Assembly: GCA_028706745.1 (NCBI GenBank)
Contig: JAQTVM010000011.1
Location: forward strand, 1 to 52,399
Source: Candidatus Nanoarchaeia archaeon
GTDB taxonomy: Archaea > Nanobdellota > Nanobdellia > SCGC-AAA011-G17 > GW2011-AR17
Reading direction: 5' to 3'
Length of the DNA: 52,399 nt
Position 1 is the first letter of the stretch. The number at the start of each line of letters is the position of its first letter. Positions 40,795-49,491 of this stretch are shown here, one piece after another. The notes below the pieces were generated by a model that saw only the letters and a list, made by a program, of their open reading frames with translations, was not told the origin of the DNA and made no database searches. Made by a program: the position numbers and the translations under genes.

Positions 40795-41367
40795 ATGAAC
40801 AAGAAACTATTGGCTGTAAGCATTCTGTTAGGGCTTATGATGGTGTCTGCTGTTTCAGCAGTCGGCTCTGAGAGAATAAGAATACAACCCAAGACACTGC
40901 CGACATTGGAAATATCGGTTATAGACAAGGAAAGCATCCTGCCAAGAGTGCATATACCTCAGCCGCCAAGAATACCTACCAAAGATGATACAGGATTCTA
41001 TTCTTACGGCGAAAGGGGAGCCGGAATCTGGGGAGATTCTGTAGACTATATAGGTGTTTTAGCAAGCTCAGATGATGATACCGGCTTGGCTGCAACAACT
41101 AATAAAGGCTATTGGGCAGTATGGGCTTATAACAGAAAAGCTGAAACAACCGGCTGGCTTGGCGCATACAGGACAGGAGTACTGGGACTTGTAAAAGACG
41201 CCTCGTTTTTTGCAGGTGAATTCCTTGGCGGAAAGGGAGTATATTCTGAAAACGGGTACTCAACAAGAAAAGACGGCAGGGAAGTAAATGGCGTTTCAGG
41301 CTCATTCCGCACAACTGATGGAAAGAGAATAACAATAGTAAACGGCATCGTAACAAATATTGCCTAA
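40795..41367 (+). CDS. Secreted glycine-turn protein, relative of the 35990 protein
   Basis: 190 residues, signal peptide (LLAVSILLGLMMVSAVSA). The body contains GAGIWGDSV, GYWAVWAYN, GWLGAYRTGVLGL and AGEFLGGKGVYSENG; the last parallels AGKFSGGKGLYAS in the protein at 35990. Start has AGGAGG 8 nt upstream and a TTTATAAATG TATA-like box at about 40740. Probably secreted or surface-attached; function unknown. Confidence 0.72.
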   Translation: MNKKLLAVSILLGLMMVSAVSAVGSERIRIQPKTLPTLEISVIDKESILPRVHIPQPPRIPTKDDTGFYSYGERGAGIWGDSVDYIGVLASSDDDTGLAATTNKGYWAVWAYNRKAETTGWLGAYRTGVLGLVKDASFFAGEFLGGKGVYSENGYSTRKDGREVNGVSGSFRTTDGKRITIVNGIVTNIA

Positions 41368-41384
41368 TTTATTTTTTTCTTTTT
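41368..41384. terminator. T-rich terminator between convergent genes
   Basis: The gap between the 40795 gene and the minus-strand operon is mostly TTTATTTTTTTCTTTTTTT. It would serve as a U-tract terminator for the plus-strand gene. Confidence 0.5.
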
Positions 41385-42200
41385 TTAATTATTCTTCTCA
41401 TACAATCTTATTACAGCTTCCAAGGCAGCTGCGTGCGCCCTGCGGGAAGGCGTATTGTCTGCCTTTTTAGAAGAAGGCGCAACAAGAGTGATGCATTCGA
41501 CCTTGTTCTCCAGGCAAGCCAAAGACAGGATGTTCCTTGCCTTCACCTCAACAAAATCATCAGACACGGAAGCAGGCAGAAGCATTCCCTCACGAGCCAA
41601 AACATACCTGTCTCCGACAACGCCGTCCGTATGCATTGACTGAAGAGGCGTATGCTGCTTTGCAGCGGACAATATTGTTCCTGCAATGTCCTTTGTCTCC
41701 TCTTTCATGCGCAAGAAAGATTTCTCGCCGCTAACAACATTATACACAGAAGGAACAACAAAATAGCCGTCGCAGTAAGGCCAATTTTCGCGCGCAATTG
41801 AAGTTGCCTGCAATACAATATTATATTTCTCATTTCTTACAAATGAAAGCAAATCCCTAACATCAGTGGGAATGTCTTTTGAAGGCTTTCCGTGCAATAA
41901 ATAAGACGGGCTCTCAAAACCAGTTGATGAAATAATCTCGCACTTGCCGGGATGCCCTGAAGTGTCAATCACAGGAACAAGCGCAATCTTTGTGTAAAAC
42001 GGCTTATATTCGCCTGAAAATTTCCTTGCAATATCCAAAAGCGATTCAGCGCAAAAACCCCTGTCCCCGAATTCAGAGCCTAAAATAAGTATGCTCCTCT
42101 CGGCAGAAAATAACGGATTTATAGTAAGAACAGGCAGTCTGCCAATTTCTGAATACATTCCTGAAAACTCGCTTTTAATGCTTTTCATCCATGATTTCAT
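41385..42200 (-). CDS. Degenerate M14-like (zinc carboxypeptidase/aspartoacylase fold) protein
   Basis: 271 residues. SILILGSEFGDRGFCAESLL aligns in style with the ILIHGNEHGDE-type zinc motif of M14 enzymes, and IALVPVIDTSGHPGK with their VPxxNPDG stretch, but the zinc histidine is not conserved. SMHTDGVVG could hold the third metal ligand. Assignment is weak. It closes the PrkA/DUF444/SpoVR operon, 11 nt after a PrkA-type gene. If active, the metal site must be rearranged; a binding role is the alternative. Confidence 0.4.
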   Translation of the reverse strand: MKSWMKSIKSEFSGMYSEIGRLPVLTINPLFSAERSILILGSEFGDRGFCAESLLDIARKFSGEYKPFYTKIALVPVIDTSGHPGKCEIISSTGFESPSYLLHGKPSKDIPTDVRDLLSFVRNEKYNIVLQATSIARENWPYCDGYFVVPSVYNVVSGEKSFLRMKEETKDIAGTILSAAKQHTPLQSMHTDGVVGDRYVLAREGMLLPASVSDDFVEVKARNILSLACLENKVECITLVAPSSKKADNTPSRRAHAAALEAVIRLYEKNN

Positions 42201-42211
42201 CTTAAACCCTC

Positions 42212-44488
42212 CTATGCTTTTACCTTAAAACCAAGATATTCCTCTTCAAGCGCCTCGCAAACAATGTTTTTTGCGCAGGAATTGCAGTAGCCGTATCTTG
42301 AAACAAGCTCCCAAAACATTGAGGCAATTGTATCCTTAACCTCATACGACAAGTCGTCAAACTGCCTTGTGCCGAATGACTTCACAGCAAGGTAAAGCTT
42401 GTCGTTAGGCAATAAAAGTTTCTGCCTTTTCTCATCAAAAAGTCCGTCTTCAAGCCTTGAGAAAAGATTGTCATATACAAATTCCATTCCCACAATCATG
42501 CTGCCGCCTTTTTCATTAACCGCTTTTGCTATTTCGCCCACTTTTTTTCCAATGAAAAGCCGCGCTTCTTCACCGGGGCGCATTCCTGACTTCTTTTCAA
42601 TAAACTCCATGAACTCAATGTCAGGCAGGGTTCTCCCCTGCTTTGTGATGAATATTTCAACATTATCCAAATACCTGTCTATTAATTCTTTTCTTTTTTC
42701 AGGAGTAATCCCTATAAACGCCCTTTTTATCTCAGAAGCGACAATGTGCTGGTATTCCGCCTCAACCATCTCAATCATGTTCTCAAACCGGCCATACCCT
42801 TTGTCCTCTCCCTCAATACTCGCAAGCTCGCGCGGCTTCTGTGAAATGAGGTCTGTCAGGGCGTGCTTAATCCTGTGAAAGCTTAGGCAGGATGACACCC
42901 ATCCCTCTTTCTTTTCCTCTGCCTCTTTCCTGCTTATTATGTCTGCAACAACATTCTGCATTGTCCTCGGGGAAATGCCTTCCATCCCCTCGTCAGTGCG
43001 CTCATTCCTTATTGTTCTCTGCACTTTTGAATCAACAAGCATCAGCTTTTCCTCAGGGCTGAGCCTTTTGTGAATAATTCCGTCGTAAAGTTTTGCCTTT
43101 ACAAGCGGCGACATGCTTGTTATTACAGCCCTGGCAGTGTCATCAAACAGCTTGGCGTAGTTCTTCGGCATAGGTTTTTTAAGCCTTGTCATTACATTCC
43201 ACATTGCCATCATATCAACAACATGAGGCATTATGTGCTTTCCGCTTCCTTCATTTTCCTCTGTATAGCCGCACTCGTCAAACTGCCTGCGGTAAATCTT
43301 TGCCTCCTGAGAAGGCTGCAAAATATATCCCACCTCAACAACCCTTGTCCTGTCCATAAGCCCCTTGTTTGTGGAATCTTTCAGCATCCTTTCATAATCT
43401 TCAAGGTTGGTGGTTCCCAAAATCATTACATCAACAAAACCCTGCACGCCGTTGAAATCAATTATGAATTCCTGCACAGCGCTCAAAAGATACTGCAGGT
43501 AAGCCCCGTTTCTCTTGAATATGTCTGAGTAATGTATAATGCCCCTGTTTGCATCAACCCATTTTCCTGAAAATTTGTGCAGTTCTATTCCTTTCAATAA
43601 ATCACCGACATTGTGGTATGACTCTGTCTCCATTGTAATGACAGGCGAATCTCCGTCTGTATTCTTGACAGGCTGTATTGTGGCGCACCCTAGATTGCAG
43701 GTTTCTGAAAATCCAAGCCTTTCAACCTGAATGTGCTGAAATACCTTGTCCAAATCCCCGCTATACTCTTCAAGAAGCCTGTTGTAAATTGTCTGGCAGT
43801 TAAAGCAAAGTTCGCTCTTGAGTATTTTTGCGGGAATCTTGACTTTCTTTCCGCTTTTATTTATTATTTCCTCAAGTATCTGCTTTCTCTGCATTCTCGG
43901 ATAAAGAAGAAGAGGGCTGTCATTCATCTGGCAGGGTATGTTTGCAAGCGCCTCAGAGCGCTTTAAGTGGGCATAGCAGGTGTCATCTTTATGCTCTTTG
44001 GAATTAAAACCTACTTTTTTTCTTCCCTTTGTTATCGGAAAAACCCAGTTGAAAGTGTATACTCCTCCTTCAGGGGTTTTTGAATATTCCTCTGCCCCTT
44101 TTATCAAAATCCTTACAATGCTTGTCTTTGCAGTCGCAACAGGGCCCTTGAGCAGAAAAATTCTCTCGCTTCCCCCTCCTCTCGCGATTGTCTCCATGTT
44201 TGAGACAAGCTGCATAAGCATCCTGTCCTGCCCGTAAACACCTTCCCCGACTCCAAGCTTGTCCTCAAAAAGCCTGTAATGTTTTATCTTCTCGCCGCAG
44301 TCATTAATCTCGTCAAAGCCGAAAAAATGAACCATGTCAGAAACGAACTGCACGCTGGTTCTCATATACTTTCCAGGGTCTTCCTTCATCATCACAAGAA
44401 ACTCGTCAAGGGAGCCTTTCCATCCGACGCCTGCTGAAAATCCGTCGCGGATGCGGGCGTGCACTTTTTGGGTTATATCCTTTACCAT
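42212..44488 (-). CDS. PrkA-type AAA+ serine protein kinase, copy 1
   Basis: 758 residues. Walker A is GPVATAKTS at about 114-122. The sensor region reads VMILGTTNLEDYERMLKD, and the arginine-finger region TNKGLMDRTRVVEVGYIL. A zinc-like CFNCQTIYNRLL lies in the middle, and the end has YCNSCAKN, as in PrkA. PrkA (YeaG) works with a DUF444 and a SpoVR protein in stress and sporulation settings. It overlaps the SpoVR gene by 7 nt. Compared with copy 2 it is longer in the central region. Confidence 0.85.
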   Translation of the reverse strand: MVKDITQKVHARIRDGFSAGVGWKGSLDEFLVMMKEDPGKYMRTSVQFVSDMVHFFGFDEINDCGEKIKHYRLFEDKLGVGEGVYGQDRMLMQLVSNMETIARGGGSERIFLLKGPVATAKTSIVRILIKGAEEYSKTPEGGVYTFNWVFPITKGRKKVGFNSKEHKDDTCYAHLKRSEALANIPCQMNDSPLLLYPRMQRKQILEEIINKSGKKVKIPAKILKSELCFNCQTIYNRLLEEYSGDLDKVFQHIQVERLGFSETCNLGCATIQPVKNTDGDSPVITMETESYHNVGDLLKGIELHKFSGKWVDANRGIIHYSDIFKRNGAYLQYLLSAVQEFIIDFNGVQGFVDVMILGTTNLEDYERMLKDSTNKGLMDRTRVVEVGYILQPSQEAKIYRRQFDECGYTEENEGSGKHIMPHVVDMMAMWNVMTRLKKPMPKNYAKLFDDTARAVITSMSPLVKAKLYDGIIHKRLSPEEKLMLVDSKVQRTIRNERTDEGMEGISPRTMQNVVADIISRKEAEEKKEGWVSSCLSFHRIKHALTDLISQKPRELASIEGEDKGYGRFENMIEMVEAEYQHIVASEIKRAFIGITPEKRKELIDRYLDNVEIFITKQGRTLPDIEFMEFIEKKSGMRPGEEARLFIGKKVGEIAKAVNEKGGSMIVGMEFVYDNLFSRLEDGLFDEKRQKLLLPNDKLYLAVKSFGTRQFDDLSYEVKDTIASMFWELVSRYGYCNSCAKNIVCEALEEEYLGFKVKA

Positions 44489-46011
44489 TTTGTTATCTGC
44501 ACCTGCCCCTGATCATACGAAGCGATAATCGGCTGCCCATCTGCAATTGTTGCTATGTGCACAGGCCTGCCCCAAACGCTGTAAATCCTTGCAAGAGTCC
44601 TGTTCCTGTAAGCATTGTCAAGCTCCTGCCCGTAATACACGTGCCGCAAAAGAAGCTCCTTGGAATTTTCAAAGTTTCCGTCAAAAACCTCTATCACAGG
44701 CTGTCCGCCGTTGATAAGCTGCCCTATAAACCAGTTTCTGACTTCCTGCGGGTCCCTGCTTGATATCTTGTACCAGCTGTCATCATGGTCAAGCTTTGAA
44801 GTGAAGAATTTCATTTTTTGTATGAACTCGTCTGTCATGAAGTCCTGTATGAACTGAACATCATTATATGCTTCCCTTACCGCAAACATTTTCTTGAATC
44901 CGTTCCCTTCTTTTGTGTCCCAATCCATTTTCTTAAGCGCGTCTTTTTCTTCCTCATACTCTTTTCCGTATCTTCCCTTGTCCCATCTTTCCTTTATGTC
45001 ATGGTAAAGCAAAAATCCTAGTTTGTAGGGATTCATTCCTCCGCCGCCTATCACTCCTGCCATTGTCTTTGCATAGTCAATAAGCCCGTTCGGCTCTGCA
45101 AGCCCCATCTCAGTCATCATGTAATCATGCCAGAATGTTGCCCAGCCCTCATTCATTATTTTTGTCTGCCTTTGCGGAAGAAAATAATAAGACTCTTCCC
45201 TGATTATTGAAAGAATGTCTTTTTTCCACTGGGACATTCCGTCGGTATTGTCAATAAGAAATTTCAGCACATCCCTCTCCGGGTTTTTTGGGAACCTGTC
45301 TTCAAGCCCTGCTTTTTCCTCTTCCGGTTCACTTCTTCTTCCGCTAACAAGCGCTTCAATATCAACAAAATCACGCATGTATTCAGGAAGCCCGAACGGC
45401 AGCTTTTCAGAACTGCTTTTGCCTTTTTCTTGCTTGCAGCCCTTGCAGCCTGACCCGCACTTGCAATTTTTTTCCTTTTTCTTTTCTTCCTGCTTTTGCT
45501 TCTGTATGTAGGGCGTGTCCTCAATCAAATATTCAATAGAAAGGCAGTTGTCAATGAACTGCTCAACTTCCTCAAAACCAATCTCGTCAATGTATTTCTC
45601 AATCAGGCGGCGGTGGTTTTCCATTGTGTAAACCATGCTCCTGTCAGTGTGCCTGAAGCAGGCATTGTTCTTGAAAAAGTCAACATGCGCAAAAACGTGC
45701 GCCATTACCATCCTTTGCTGGGTAATGCTATTGTAATGCAATAAGTAAGCCACAGCCGGGTCATTGTTTATGACAAGCTCGTAAAGCCTTGAAAAACCGT
45801 AGCCTGTTTCCTTCCTTGTCCTCTCGTATTCCATGCCAAAACGCCAGTGGCTGTACCTTGTCGGAAATCCTGTGTTTGCGCAAACCTCATTCATTGTATC
45901 CAAATCAACAACATAAAATCCTGTAGGATAAAAATCAAGCCCGCACCCTTTTGCAGCCTCTTCAATCTCATCTTTCATTTTTGCCATGTTAGGCGGAAGG
46001 TGCCAGTACAT
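44482..46011 (-). CDS. SpoVR family protein
   Basis: 509 residues. SpoVR/YcgB signatures are NEGWATFWHDYMMTEM, RFGMEYERTRKETGYG, GGGMNPYKLGFLLYHDIKERW and EVFDGNFENSKELLLRHVYYGQELD. A cysteine-rich insert (CKCGSGCKGCKQEKGKSS, about 192-209) is unusual and may bind metal. The start follows the DUF444 stop by 1 nt. Function in the PrkA/DUF444 set is not known at the biochemical level. Confidence 0.93.
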   Translation of the reverse strand: MYWHLPPNMAKMKDEIEEAAKGCGLDFYPTGFYVVDLDTMNEVCANTGFPTRYSHWRFGMEYERTRKETGYGFSRLYELVINNDPAVAYLLHYNSITQQRMVMAHVFAHVDFFKNNACFRHTDRSMVYTMENHRRLIEKYIDEIGFEEVEQFIDNCLSIEYLIEDTPYIQKQKQEEKKKEKNCKCGSGCKGCKQEKGKSSSEKLPFGLPEYMRDFVDIEALVSGRRSEPEEEKAGLEDRFPKNPERDVLKFLIDNTDGMSQWKKDILSIIREESYYFLPQRQTKIMNEGWATFWHDYMMTEMGLAEPNGLIDYAKTMAGVIGGGGMNPYKLGFLLYHDIKERWDKGRYGKEYEEEKDALKKMDWDTKEGNGFKKMFAVREAYNDVQFIQDFMTDEFIQKMKFFTSKLDHDDSWYKISSRDPQEVRNWFIGQLINGGQPVIEVFDGNFENSKELLLRHVYYGQELDNAYRNRTLARIYSVWGRPVHIATIADGQPIIASYDQGQVQITKW

Positions 46012-46012
46012 T

Positions 46013-47161
46013 TTATTTCCCTGTCCCGAGGAATGTCTTTATTGCAGGCAGGATGTCCTCTTCATCCTGCAGCCTTGATGTGAGAAGCTTGTCCTTGTAT
46101 TTTGATTCGTTGATAAATTTCTCAAGCTCTCCAAGATATGAGCCCATCACTTCCTCTGATTTCGTGCCATACCTTGAAGAATAAAACCACGGAATGTCAA
46201 TCTGGGCATAGCATAGCAGGTTAAGGGCATCCATCAACCCGCCCTTGAGCACAGTGAATTCATCCTCATTGTTTCCCCAGTTGTCTCCGTCTGAAAACTG
46301 GAAAAGGTATATGTTCCAGTCAGAAGGGTCATAGCTTCTCTTGATTATTTTTTGCGCTTCTATGTAGCCTGAAACAATCTTTGTCCCGCCTGAAGTTGTT
46401 GTCTTGTAGAATGTTTCCTCGTCAACCTCGGCAGCAACTGAGTCGTGTATTATGTACCTTGTCTCAAGCCCCTTGTAATGGGAGCGCAGCCATACATCTG
46501 ACCAGAATGCGATTTTTCTTGCAATGCTCTTGTGCCTGTCTGACATGCTGCCTGAAACATCCATCAAATACATAACAACCGCGCTGCTTTCCGGAATGTC
46601 CTTTGTTTTCCATGAGCGGTATCGCATGTCATCTTTCTCAATTGATATTGACGGGTCTTCAGGGTTGTATTCTCCAGAAGCTATCTGCCTTTTCAATGCC
46701 TCGCAGAAAGTTCTTTTTAATCTCAGCAAAGAACGCGGACCTTTTCTTCTAAGCCCGGAATAATGGTCAAACTGCTGGTAGATTGTCCTTTTACCCCTCG
46801 GCTCAATCCTCGGCAGCTTGAGCTCCTCCCCAAGAATCAACGCAAGCTCTTCAACAGTGAGTTCAAGCATGTGCTCCCCTGCTTCTTCTCCTGCCTTTTG
46901 CCCTTCTCCTTCTTCACCCTGGTCAGCCGGGCGCACCTTGTCTCCAATATCTCCCTCTCCCTGTCCAACCCCCCCGTCATCCTCATTGTTTCCGTACTTG
47001 AACCTCGGCAGGTTTATGTGCGGAACAGGAATTACAACCTTGTCCTTGCCTCTTCTGCCAATAAGATCGTCTTTTGCAATAAGGTCTTTCAAATCTTTTC
47101 TTATATTGCCGCGGACAATCTTGTTAAATCGTTCTGCGTCCTTTGGTATATTTGAAACCAT
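46013..47161 (-). CDS. DUF444 (YeaH/YhbH) family protein with VWA-like domain
   Basis: 382 residues. The metal-ion-dependent adhesion site DVSGSMSDRHKSIARKI is in the von Willebrand A-like half, and the N-terminal VRGNIRKDLKDLIAK and acidic EDDGGVGQGEGDIGD stretch are typical of YeaH. CAGGAGAA is positioned for the ATG at 47161. It sits between the two kinase-type genes and SpoVR and is the conserved partner of both. Confidence 0.93.
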   Translation of the reverse strand: MVSNIPKDAERFNKIVRGNIRKDLKDLIAKDDLIGRRGKDKVVIPVPHINLPRFKYGNNEDDGGVGQGEGDIGDKVRPADQGEEGEGQKAGEEAGEHMLELTVEELALILGEELKLPRIEPRGKRTIYQQFDHYSGLRRKGPRSLLRLKRTFCEALKRQIASGEYNPEDPSISIEKDDMRYRSWKTKDIPESSAVVMYLMDVSGSMSDRHKSIARKIAFWSDVWLRSHYKGLETRYIIHDSVAAEVDEETFYKTTTSGGTKIVSGYIEAQKIIKRSYDPSDWNIYLFQFSDGDNWGNNEDEFTVLKGGLMDALNLLCYAQIDIPWFYSSRYGTKSEEVMGSYLGELEKFINESKYKDKLLTSRLQDEEDILPAIKTFLGTGK

Positions 47162-47188
47162 GTTCTCCTGTTTTACTAAAAGAAAGGA

Positions 47189-49273
47189 TTACTCCTTTCC
47201 TGGTTCCTTGCCAAATATAGACTGCGCGTTTGCTGTTGCTGTCTTGATGCAGTGCGGGCAATAGCCAATCTTAATCAGGTTTTCATGGAATTTTGTTTTC
47301 TTTTCCTCTGAAAGCTTGTCAAAATTCCCTGAAGCATACTGGATAAAGCTTATCTTATCCCTGTTGTCGTCAAACAGCTTGTCTTCAAGCGCCTTTCTCA
47401 GCTGGTCATTTGACTTATAGGTAAACGGCTCCTGCCTTCTCGCGTATCCTGCAGAAGAGATAATCATTGTCGAACGCCATTTTTCCCTTGCAGAGTCAAG
47501 AATGCCTATTTTTTCCTCTATTGAGCGCATGAACGGCTCGTCAGGCTCTATTTCCCTTCCAATCCCCGACCTTATTTTTCTGCCGTTGACAGATGCCTCA
47601 ACATTGTCATAGTATTTCTTGAACATTGAGTCAAGAGCTTCCTCGTCTCCGCAGATTGCCTTGCCCATGTCTTCCTTGATAAGGGTTTCAAGCGCGTTTG
47701 TCGCCAAGCCAAGCAGTGCTCCTCCAAATTCCTTTGCATCTTCCGGCTTGTACAAAGCGCTTGTTGCAAGCCATTTCTTTGCAGCGTTCAAAACCATATA
47801 AGGGTCAACGCAGTTTTCATCGTGGCTGCATGAAGCCGCTGTCACAATGTTCTGTATGAACCTCGGGGAAACTCCTCTCAGGCCTTCTGAAACTGCCGCT
47901 TTCATCATGTCTTTTACTTTTGAAGGCTCAAAGTCCTTTACAGTCCTCCCGTCGTAGAGAAATGCCTTCTGCAGCAGTGTAAGCTGCATGTTCTGCGGCT
48001 GCTCAAGCCTTGTAAGGATTGCCCATATTGCCGCAACTTCAAGTGTGTGCGGCGCAATGTGCTTTCCGATTGACTCTGCGCTGAACAGCTTTTCATAAAC
48101 CTTTATCTCTTCCTTCAGCCTTACATTGTAAGGTATGTCAATCCTTATTGTCCTGTCCCTGAGCGCAGCCATGAACTCATTTGACTTCAGCTTGTTAAAC
48201 TCTGCCTCGTTCGTATGCCCGATTAAGACAGTGTCAATGTCAGTCTGCGCAAACTTCTTGGGCTTGATTGTCTTTTCCTGCGTTGCTCCCAGCAAATCAT
48301 ACAAAAACGCAACATCAAGTTTCAGAACTTCTATGAATTCAATCATTCCCCTGTTTGCAACACAAAATTCTCCGTCAAAATTAAAAGCCCTGGGGTCTGA
48401 ATCAGAGCCGTACTCTGCAATTTTCTTGTAGTTGATGTCTCCTGTAAGTTCAGTTGAATCCTGATTCTTCTCATCCTTTGGCTGGAATGTCGCTATTCCC
48501 TTCCTGTCTTTTTCCGAGATAAGCAGCCTGTAAACCTCAACGTGGTTTTCCATTGCCTTTCTCCAGTCTCCCTTGTATTCTTTCATAAGGTGTTCAAGGT
48601 TAAAGCTGCATTTCGGGCAGAGCTGTCCCTTGTTCTTTATCCTGTATTTCATCGGAGAGTCTGCATTTCTCACATTATTGTCATTTATTGTCTGCAATAT
48701 TTTATGCATGTCCTCCGGCAAAACAAGCTTGAGAGGGTCTTCCCTCATTTCGCAATGCATGTCGTGCAGTTTTTCGCCGCCGTAATTTTTTCCTTCCATG
48801 TTTATCCACCTGAATGAATACAAAGGCTCAAGCTTTGAATACTGCTCAAGTCCTCTTTTCATCAGTGTTGCTATTGTGCTTTTTGCGCTTCCGACAGGCC
48901 CGTGGAGGAGGAGGAGCCTTTTCTCTGCGCTAAGCTCTCTTGCTGCGCCCTTGATTGTGTTTACAAGGGCTGCAAGCGGCTTTTCAAGCCCGAATATTGC
49001 ATTCTCAGTGGGATGCCCTGTCTCAGGGTCAAACGGAGTGAAAAACTTGTATCTCCTGTAATCATCGTATGCGCCTGAAACATCCTCAAATCCTGCTGAT
49101 AGAATCATGTCATAAAGCCTCTGGTAAGATGTCCTTGCGGGCCTTGCGTCTGTAAGCAGCTTCTGGAGATAATCCCAAAGCTTCATTTCCTCATGCAGTC
49201 TGTTGAACACGTCTGCTGAGCTTGCGCCCAAATTGTCAAATAGAACTAAACCAGAGTCTTTTTCTTCTCCCAT
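47189..49273 (-). CDS. PrkA-type AAA+ serine protein kinase, copy 2
   Basis: 694 residues. Walker A GPVGSAKSTIATLMKRG, the stretch RGMIEFIEVLKLDVAFLYDL and sensor IDTVLIGHTNEAEF are as in PrkA; CPKCSFNLEHLMKEY and C-terminal YCPHCIKT are candidate zinc sites. An upstream in-frame ATG at 49369 is rejected: it lies inside the TATA region (TTTATATAT, about 49350-49360). ATG 49273 has AGGAGGG 7 nt upstream. First gene of the five-gene operon. Confidence 0.88.
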   Translation of the reverse strand: MGEEKDSGLVLFDNLGASSADVFNRLHEEMKLWDYLQKLLTDARPARTSYQRLYDMILSAGFEDVSGAYDDYRRYKFFTPFDPETGHPTENAIFGLEKPLAALVNTIKGAARELSAEKRLLLLHGPVGSAKSTIATLMKRGLEQYSKLEPLYSFRWINMEGKNYGGEKLHDMHCEMREDPLKLVLPEDMHKILQTINDNNVRNADSPMKYRIKNKGQLCPKCSFNLEHLMKEYKGDWRKAMENHVEVYRLLISEKDRKGIATFQPKDEKNQDSTELTGDINYKKIAEYGSDSDPRAFNFDGEFCVANRGMIEFIEVLKLDVAFLYDLLGATQEKTIKPKKFAQTDIDTVLIGHTNEAEFNKLKSNEFMAALRDRTIRIDIPYNVRLKEEIKVYEKLFSAESIGKHIAPHTLEVAAIWAILTRLEQPQNMQLTLLQKAFLYDGRTVKDFEPSKVKDMMKAAVSEGLRGVSPRFIQNIVTAASCSHDENCVDPYMVLNAAKKWLATSALYKPEDAKEFGGALLGLATNALETLIKEDMGKAICGDEEALDSMFKKYYDNVEASVNGRKIRSGIGREIEPDEPFMRSIEEKIGILDSAREKWRSTMIISSAGYARRQEPFTYKSNDQLRKALEDKLFDDNRDKISFIQYASGNFDKLSEEKKTKFHENLIKIGYCPHCIKTATANAQSIFGKEPGKE

Positions 49274-49281
49274 ATAATGTC

Positions 49282-49325
49282 CCTCCTTTTTTAAAAAAGA
49301 GAGCAGTTGCTGTCGCCCTCTTTTT
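49282..49325 (-). promoter_or_regulatory. Leader hairpins near the Shine-Dalgarno of the PrkA operon
   Basis: Plus-strand CCTCCTTTTTT (49282-49292) is followed by AAAAAAGAG (49293-49301), and CTCTTTTT recurs at 49318-49325. In the mRNA the middle segment can pair either with the upstream AAAAAGAG or with the ribosome site AAAAAAGGAGG. A switch is possible but unproven. Confidence 0.3.
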
Positions 49326-49452
49326 CTGTGTTTATTGATGTTAGCGGCATATATAAACCTTTTTAACAAAAAAATAAAAATGATAACAAAGAAGTAGTAA
49401 ATAGTTATATGATAAAATATGACAAAGGAAAATCAAGCATGATTACCCCAAA

Positions 49453-49462
49453 ACTTAAATAT
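49453..49462 (+). promoter_or_regulatory. TATA box of aIF5B
   Basis: ACTTAAATAT about 34 nt upstream of the aIF5B ATG at 49492, which has AGAGGAA 5 nt upstream, so a short leader is likely. Confidence 0.5.
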
Positions 49463-49491
49463 GAATTGGAAGCTAGTAAAATAGAGGAAAA

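Noticed and set aside
49274-49369. N-terminal extension of PrkA copy 2 from an upstream ATG
   Set aside because: It would begin within the TATA region and the sequence shows no PrkA similarity. The ATG at 49273 has a strong ribosome site.
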